DNA of 29,427 nucleotides, taken from contig JAITQJ010000033.1 in assembly GCA_031288955.1 (NCBI GenBank), forward strand, positions 1 through 29,427. The letters run 5' to 3'. This DNA comes from Planctomycetaceae bacterium (GTDB lineage Bacteria; Planctomycetota; Planctomycetia; Pirellulales; Thermoguttaceae). This document shows, in pieces, positions 25,001-29,427 of this stretch. The first letter of the stretch is position 1; the number at the start of each line of letters is the position of its first letter. Made by a program: the position numbers and the translations under genes. The notes under the pieces are model-generated. The model had not been told where the DNA came from. It saw nothing but the letters and a program-made list of their open reading frames with translations, and did no database searches.

Positions 25001-25104
25001 CCGTCTTTGAATGTTTCTTGGGACATAGATTGGGAAGTGAATTGAAAGGTGAACGCCGCTGCACAGGCAGCGGTCAGGGACCAGGTAACGAACAGAGACC
25101 GCAT
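22075..25104 (-). CDS. M16C family zinc metallopeptidase (PreP-like), exported
   Basis: Protein of 1009 residues, the usual length of presequence peptidase (PreP)-type pitrilysins with four homologous domains in one chain. The active site is complete: inverted zinc motif His96-x-x-Glu99-His100 (HVMEH) and the distal ligand Glu195 in YNGIVYNEMKG. An N-terminal signal segment (SLFVTWSLTAACAAAF) suggests export, so it probably degrades short peptides in the periplasm. Near the C-terminus RVQGGAYGGGFSADRSG matches the substrate-binding Arg/Tyr region of the family. AAGGAG at 25114-25119 is 9 nt before ATG, and a strong promoter lies upstream. Confidence 0.92.
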   Translation of the reverse strand: MRSLFVTWSLTAACAAAFTFQFTSQSMSQETFKDGSVHHGFTLQWTQKVDEVKSTAYYFQHIKSGAPLLYLSSEDDNKVFCIAFRTPPTDSTGIAHVMEHSALCGSEKFPSKEPFVDLLKGSLQTFLNAFTADDRTMYPVASRNDKDFQNLMDVYLDAVFFPNVKKIPEILMQEGWHYEVDAGGNLTYNGIVYNEMKGVYSSPQSVLYRTIQKSMYPDSTYANDSGGNPDNIPELTQEKFVAFHNKFYHPSNSMIYLYGNGNVEKHLEFLDKQYLSRFDKQTVDAAVKPQPPFDKPKDITAEYSVDLGESTTEKTFLSMNYLLPTDVNDAERSYAMDLLSYILVGSDGGPLKRALLDAGVGLDVSASFDNSILQPCFSIVVQNSEPEKKEKFLEVLDTTLKKLVKDGIDRKLIEGAINSTEFTLREFQVSGFPKGLAIDMSILDTWSYGGDTLKNLRFESILKNIRSGVEKNLFENLIQKYLLDNLSRGFVMLKAKQGLDKERADKLSAKLAEIKKSLSGGQIEEIKKKQQVLLDRQAAADKPEDIAKIPRLAISDVDKEAEKIPFEQVQTAAHNVPVTNVDVDTNKIVYVTITFKLEPYRHNPAILSLFSDILGRLDTENYSYADLSSEIDLHTGGIGTGLATTTVKGKADSFDLRFSAKVKTTLPKLEKGLELVHEILCKTKFADKARIKELIQEQRVGAEQSLMSSGHRFAQTRAGSYFSKVKLYQEATGGIEFYKFLVDIEKNFDAKADDLIKSFKEYTESIFAVSNAQMTVTLPKEEFVTIQPVLQKFEQKLSVAKDGRANFADFKSPLPSQLNEAVVIPSRVQYVVKSADYRKSGFEYSGKMLVLTNILRTGYLWNNVRVQGGAYGGGFSADRSGVFSLWSYRDPHLKRTVDIYEGVAGYLEKLELSDEELTKAIIATIGGLDKPLTPSEKGGRTAGMLAAGLTQADIQRERDEVLATTVEDLRKFAAMFRDGMKQNNICVFGNEEKLKEDSNLFKTTIRPIE

Positions 25105-25146
25105 TTAATAGCACTCCTTGCGTTTGAGAGACATTGACACCGAAGC

Positions 25147-25175
25147 ATTATACGGGTAAAAAACGGCGGTGTAAA
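25147..25175 (-). promoter_or_regulatory. sigma-70 promoter of the M16C peptidase gene
   Basis: On the minus strand, TTTACA (25170-25175), a 17-bp spacer and TATAAT (25147-25152). The leader is about 36 nt and ends with AAGGAG. It probably also serves the toxin-antitoxin and RND genes downstream. Confidence 0.75.
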
Positions 25176-25236
25176 GTGTTTTCAGTTCTCTACTTTTCCT
25201 GTGTCAATGTTTACCTTCCGGTATCGGCTGCCGGTT

Positions 25237-25893
25237 TTACCGACCGCTCCAGATGTTTTTGTGCGACCGCTTCGCCTCGTTTTCCGCCTGCCGCAAACGC
25301 TCTTTCGCCGCCGGGGAAAACCGGTATTGAAGTTGCGCCCGCGCCAATCCTTCACGAAGCAGCAACTCGTTCAGACAAACCTCGCCGGTGGATAATTGTA
25401 AATAAACGAATGCCAGCGTCCTGCCGTACCGGTCTATCTGGTCGCCGTCATAAGCAATACGAACCCGGTTGTTCGATGCCGCTATCATCTTTTTCGTCAT
25501 TGCCGATGCCTCCGGTCCGTAAGGCTCAACCGGCGAATTCGGCTTTACCGTTTCCGGCGTGTTGGAACCAATCAGACGGATACGGTACTTCGTTTGCGTA
25601 CCATCAATAACATCAAACGTATCGCCGTCAGCAATGTGAACGACCCGCCAAATACCAACTTTAAGCGGACTCCGCTTTTTTGACGGCAACGCTGAATCCG
25701 CAGCAAAGACGCTGGGACTCATTTCGCCGTTCAGGTCAACAGCATTTTTTCCGCTGATGATTTTTTCTGCCGTCTGCCGCCACTGCGGATTGATGAATCC
25801 GAGAACAGCGAGCAGAACGAAAACCGCCAACGCTGTCCAATAGCGTTTCGGTAATAACCGTGTCAATCTATTTTTAGGAGTTTTACGTTTCAT
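25237..25893 (-). CDS. membrane-anchored thermonuclease (SNase) family protein
   Basis: Predicted nuclease of 218 residues. A basic N-terminus and one membrane helix (residues 19-34, WTALAVFVLLAVLGF) are followed by a linker and the SNase OB fold. Visible family residues are Asp89 and Asp91 (DGDTFDV), Arg106 and Glu114 (RLIGSNTPET), and Arg158 (DRYGRTLAFVYL), corresponding to the catalytic Arg/Glu/Arg set. The position that is Asp40 in staphylococcal nuclease is Asn111. This substitution is also seen in other family members and may alter calcium binding. The start codon is 6 bp behind the uvrA stop, so the two are cotranscribed. Whether it acts in repair or on extracellular DNA is open; the anchor suggests the outer face of the inner membrane. 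Confidence 0.88.
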   Translation of the reverse strand: MKRKTPKNRLTRLLPKRYWTALAVFVLLAVLGFINPQWRQTAEKIISGKNAVDLNGEMSPSVFAADSALPSKKRSPLKVGIWRVVHIADGDTFDVIDGTQTKYRIRLIGSNTPETVKPNSPVEPYGPEASAMTKKMIAASNNRVRIAYDGDQIDRYGRTLAFVYLQLSTGEVCLNELLLREGLARAQLQYRFSPAAKERLRQAENEAKRSHKNIWSGR

Positions 25894-25899
25894 TTGTGT

Positions 25900-28800
25900 T
25901 TATTTCGCTTCTTTTTTGAAGAACTGCGCTGCTTGGTCGGAAGTGATGCGGCGTGTCTTCGGTATTGGAATACCCGTACTGCCGCTTAAGTATCTTCCTG
26001 TAACGGAACTTCGATTTTTAATTATCTCTTTCGGCGTTCCCTGCGCAACAACAGAGCCTCCGTATTTACCCGTCATTGGACCAAAATCCAATACGTTGTC
26101 AGCCGATGTTATCACATCTTTATCGTGTTCAACAACAAGCAGCGTGTTGCCCAACTCGCGCAATTTTCGCAGTGCATCAATCAAACGCTGATTATCCCGC
26201 GGATGAAGTCCTATCGTCGGTTCGTCTAATACATACAACACGCCGACCAATCCGCTGCCGATTTGTGCTGCCAGCCGTATCCGCTGCGTTTCTCCGCCGG
26301 AAAGCGTCGGTGCAGAACGACCTAGCGTCAGATAATTCAAACCGACATCAATTAAAAATTGCAGCCGGTTTTTCATATCGCTTAACAACTCGCCGGCAAT
26401 CTTTTGTTCACGCTCGTTCGGTTTCCAGTTCTCGAAGATATTCACCAGTTTGTTGAGCGGCATCCGGCAAAGTTGGTCTATCGTGTAACCGATAAACCGG
26501 ACGGCAGACGCATCATCGCGAATCCGGCTGCCGAGACAAACGCCGCATTCAACTTCAACGATAACTTCGTCGTTCTGATAACGCAATGCCGAAACAAGCC
26601 GCATCGCTTCTTCCATCGCCGGATAAAGCCCCTTATACTGAAACCGCAGCAGCGTCTTTTTGGACGAATCTCTGACCTCGTACCAGGTATTGCCCGTCCC
26701 CTGAAAAATCATTCGCCGATGTCTTGCGTCCAGTTCCTCGAACGGCACATCAAGCAGTATTCCCGTGTATTTCGCAAATGTTTCAAGTACCGCTGTACGG
26801 AGATGCTGTTTATCCGACTTCCGCTCATCAGAACAATCGGGCAGCAGTGCTACGGCACCGGCGCGGATAGTCAACTTCGGGTCTCTGAGAAACAACGCCG
26901 GGTTGGCACCTAACTGCACGCCGAGTCCTTCGCAGTGCGGACACCAGCCCAACGGCGAGTTAGCGGAGAAATGATGCGGAGTCAGCGGTTCAAAACTCCG
27001 ACCGCATTTTTCGCAAACCAGAAACAAACTATGCACCGTTCGTTTCCAGTTCGTTTCGTCTTCGGAATCATCTGCTTCAATAATATGCACAATTCCCTGT
27101 CCGATACCCAACGCTTTTTCAATGCTTTCGGCAATGCGGCTTCGCTGTTCGCGGTTTAACTTTTCGTCTTTCACGGAGATTCTATCGACAACCGCTTCGA
27201 CATCGTGTTTTCGCCGCCGGTCAATTTCAGGAACGTCGTCAATTTGATACGTTACACCGTCAATGCGGACACGGGAATAACCGCCGGCTTTAACACGTTG
27301 GAATAAATGTTCATACTGCTGTCCTGTTTCAAGTGTCAGCGGAGCCGTTACAAGAAACCGGTCCGTTTCGTTTTTCCCCGCTGCCGTAACCGTTTTTTCA
27401 ACAATATCGTCCAGCGTTTGCGTTCCGATAGGAATATCACATTCAGGACAATACGGCACGCCGAGCCGGGCAAACAGCACGCGCAGATAATCCTGTATTT
27501 CCGTAACAGTTCCGACAGTGCTGCGCGGCGACCGGGATGCCGATTTCTGTTCAATCGCAATCGCCGGCGACAGTCCTTCGATATTTTCAACTTTCGGCTT
27601 CTGCATTTGTCCGACGAATTGCCGGGCATAACTCGACAGACTTTCGACATACCGGCGTTGTCCTTCAGCGTAAATCGTGTCCATCGCCATCGACGATTTA
27701 CCGCTGCCGCTGCGTCCGCAAAACACCGTCATCTTGTCCCGCGGAATATCAACGGAGACGTTTTTCAGGTTATGCTCCGTTGCGTTATGAACACGGATAA
27801 AACCAGGTCCGTCCTGCTTTACCGGAACGGGGCTGATTGTATTCCGCTTCGCCGCAGAAGGGTTAAACATCTTTTTCAACGCCCTGCCGGTATAACTTTC
27901 GGCGCATCGGGCAACTTCTTCAGGCGTACCGGTTGTTACAACATATCCGCCGGCTTCACCGCCTTCGGGACCGAGGTCAATAACCCAATCTGCCGTTTTG
28001 ATAACGTCGAGATTATGTTCAACGACCAATACCGTGTTACCGTTGTCGGCAAACTCGTGCAGCACTCCGAGCAGCACTTTAATATCAGCAAAATGCAGTC
28101 CCGTTGTCGGTTCGTCAAGCAGATACAGTGTCTTTCCGGTACTGCGTTTGACAAGTTCCCGCGCCAGTTTGATTCGCTGTGCCTCTCCGCCGGACAGTGT
28201 CGGCGAAGGCTGCCCCAACTTCATATACCCCAAACCGACACGGTCGATAAGCGTTAAATAATGCCGTATCTTCGGATGGTTGCCGAAATGTTCTAATGCT
28301 TCTTCGATACTCATATTGAGAGCATCGTTAATCGATTTACCTTTGTATTTCACCGATAGCGTTTCGAGATTGAAACGCTGCCCCTGACAAGCCGAACACG
28401 TAACATACAGGTCGGCGAGGAAGTCCATTTCGAGACGTTGTTCGCCGCGTCCTTCGCAGGCATCGCAGCGTCCGCCGCGGACATTGAAACTGAAACGCCC
28501 CGGAGCGAAGCCTTTGACTTTCGCCTCCGGCAACTCCGCATAGAGCGACCGGATTTCGTCAAAAACTTTAATATATGTTGCCGGATTACTATGATTGCCG
28601 CGTCCAATCGGCGACTGGTCAATGTCGATTAACTTGTCGAGATAATGCAGCCCCTCGATTTTTTTGTATTTGCCCGGATTGCCGAAACCCCGGTTTAAGT
28701 CACGGTTTAACGCTTCGACAATAATACCGTTGACCAGCGACGACTTGCCCGAACCGCTGACACCGGTTATGCAGACAAATGCGCCGAGCGGTATCGCAAC

Positions 28801-29427
28801 GTCAACTTTTTTCAGGTTATGATGTGCTGCTCCGCGGATAATCAGTTGCTTCGTCTTGTCAATCGCCCGCCGTTGTTTCGGCAGCGGTATCGAATCTTCA
28901 CCGTTCAGAAATTTTAAGGTCTTCGATTCAAAAACCTCTCCGTTTTTTTTGCTGCCATCCAATGTTAGTTTTTCGGCATAACCGCCGCGCACGCCGGGAC
29001 CGGGTCCGAAGTCAACAAGAACATCAGCCGCCCGCATTGTGTCTTCATCGTGTTCGACAACGACAACGGTATTGCCTAAATCCCGAAGGCGGCGCAGCGT
29101 TCCCAAAAGCCGGTCGTTGTCCCGCGGATGCAGACCGATACTCGGTTCGTCGAGAATGTACAGCACGCCGACGAGTCCGCTGCCGATTTGACTCGCCAGA
29201 CGTATCCGCTGCATTTCACCGCCGGAAAGCGTCGGGGCAGTCCGCCCCAGTGCCAGATATTCAAGACCGACATTCACCAAAAAACTGATGCGGTTACGGA
29301 TTTCCTTTAATACTTCTTCGGCAATCAGTCCCTGATTCTTCGTCAGTGTTAACTTCGTGAAAAATTGCTGCAACCGGTCAATCGGTAAAGCACATAACTG
29401 CGGCAGCGTCAATGATTTTCCGCTTGC
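25900..29427 (-). CDS. uvrA: UvrA-type excinuclease ATPase with duplicated modules, N-terminus outside window
   Basis: DNA-damage-recognition ATPase of nucleotide excision repair. The frame is open to the right edge, so the start is missing; 1175 codons are visible. Order seen: (1) the end of an ABC-I half, with signature LSGGEMQRIRLASQIGSG, Walker B and GLHPRD; (2) a complete ABC-II half, with Walker A GVSGSGKSSLVNG, zinc finger CDACEGRG...CSACQGQ and LSGGEAQRIKLAREL; (3) a second, complete ABC-I half. That second ABC-I has Walker A GRSGSGKSSMAMD, SLSSYARQFVGQM, CPECDIPIG, zinc finger CEKC...CPHC and LSGGETQRIRLAAQ. The protein ends after the linker IPIPKTRR with FFKKEAK, without a second ABC-II. 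A normal UvrA is about 940 residues with one I and one II. The SNase gene follows 6 bp downstream. Confidence 0.92.
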   Translation of the reverse strand, partial: ASGKSLTLPQLCALPIDRLQQFFTKLTLTKNQGLIAEEVLKEIRNRISFLVNVGLEYLALGRTAPTLSGGEMQRIRLASQIGSGLVGVLYILDEPSIGLHPRDNDRLLGTLRRLRDLGNTVVVVEHDEDTMRAADVLVDFGPGPGVRGGYAEKLTLDGSKKNGEVFESKTLKFLNGEDSIPLPKQRRAIDKTKQLIIRGAAHHNLKKVDVAIPLGAFVCITGVSGSGKSSLVNGIIVEALNRDLNRGFGNPGKYKKIEGLHYLDKLIDIDQSPIGRGNHSNPATYIKVFDEIRSLYAELPEAKVKGFAPGRFSFNVRGGRCDACEGRGEQRLEMDFLADLYVTCSACQGQRFNLETLSVKYKGKSINDALNMSIEEALEHFGNHPKIRHYLTLIDRVGLGYMKLGQPSPTLSGGEAQRIKLARELVKRSTGKTLYLLDEPTTGLHFADIKVLLGVLHEFADNGNTVLVVEHNLDVIKTADWVIDLGPEGGEAGGYVVTTGTPEEVARCAESYTGRALKKMFNPSAAKRNTISPVPVKQDGPGFIRVHNATEHNLKNVSVDIPRDKMTVFCGRSGSGKSSMAMDTIYAEGQRRYVESLSSYARQFVGQMQKPKVENIEGLSPAIAIEQKSASRSPRSTVGTVTEIQDYLRVLFARLGVPYCPECDIPIGTQTLDDIVEKTVTAAGKNETDRFLVTAPLTLETGQQYEHLFQRVKAGGYSRVRIDGVTYQIDDVPEIDRRRKHDVEAVVDRISVKDEKLNREQRSRIAESIEKALGIGQGIVHIIEADDSEDETNWKRTVHSLFLVCEKCGRSFEPLTPHHFSANSPLGWCPHCEGLGVQLGANPALFLRDPKLTIRAGAVALLPDCSDERKSDKQHLRTAVLETFAKYTGILLDVPFEELDARHRRMIFQGTGNTWYEVRDSSKKTLLRFQYKGLYPAMEEAMRLVSALRYQNDEVIVEVECGVCLGSRIRDDASAVRFIGYTIDQLCRMPLNKLVNIFENWKPNEREQKIAGELLSDMKNRLQFLIDVGLNYLTLGRSAPTLSGGETQRIRLAAQIGSGLVGVLYVLDEPTIGLHPRDNQRLIDALRKLRELGNTLLVVEHDKDVITSADNVLDFGPMTGKYGGSVVAQGTPKEIIKNRSSVTGRYLSGSTGIPIPKTRRITSDQAAQFFKKEAK

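Noticed and set aside
25200..25236. CCGG-based hairpin after the SNase gene as a terminator
   Set aside because: The stem is 4-5 bp and no T-run follows on the minus strand.
27307..28257. 316-codon open frame opposite uvrA
   Set aside because: It is antisense to conserved UvrA motifs and rich in Arg, Cys and His as expected for a shadow frame.

Overview
The window most likely comes from a planctomycete (Planctomycetota, Pirellulales-like). The clues are a DUF1559 protein, a Tat-exported Gfo/Idh/MocA dehydrogenase, a DUF11 surface protein, a large secreted protein that joins a hydrazine-synthase-alpha-like body to a sulfatase-modifying-factor domain, and a multi-module UvrA. Base composition is close to balanced and looks uniform. 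Seventeen genes are supported, one of them cut by the right edge. I see no rRNA, tRNA, CRISPR array or complete insertion sequence.

Left part (1-7.4 kb): a gene-poor edge with a palindrome and one copy of a dispersed repeat, then hemL (minus), a DUF11 protein overlapping a small membrane TPR protein (plus), and a strongly enlarged FlgL-type flagellar hook-filament junction protein (minus).

Middle (7.6-19 kb): an Rpn-like PD-(D/E)XK nuclease (plus) followed by the second copy of the dispersed repeat; the HzsA-related/SUMF1 protein (minus); a membrane coiled-coil protein with an MgtE-N/MotE-like tail (plus); the Gfo/Idh/MocA protein (minus); a secreted LTXXQ-like protein and a DUF1559 protein that share a near-identical translation leader (plus); and a DHH-family phosphoesterase (plus). 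A hairpin terminator ends this plus-strand series.

Right part (19-29.4 kb): everything is on the minus strand. In transcription order it holds uvrA (partial), a membrane-anchored SNase-type nuclease 6 bp behind it, an M16C (PreP-like) peptidase with its own strong promoter, a parD/parE-type toxin-antitoxin pair, and an RND/MMPL transporter. The spacers before and after the toxin-antitoxin pair are homologous, as if the pair had been added as a stop-to-stop cassette.

Promoters in this genome are readable as TTGNNN-16/17-TATAAT. Two genes have the -10 box 6-7 nt before ATG, which predicts leaderless mRNA. I found no convincing new multi-gene system. The most notable items are the three-module UvrA arrangement, the cytochrome/SUMF1 fusion, the dispersed repeat with a compensated hairpin, and the toxin-antitoxin cassette boundaries.
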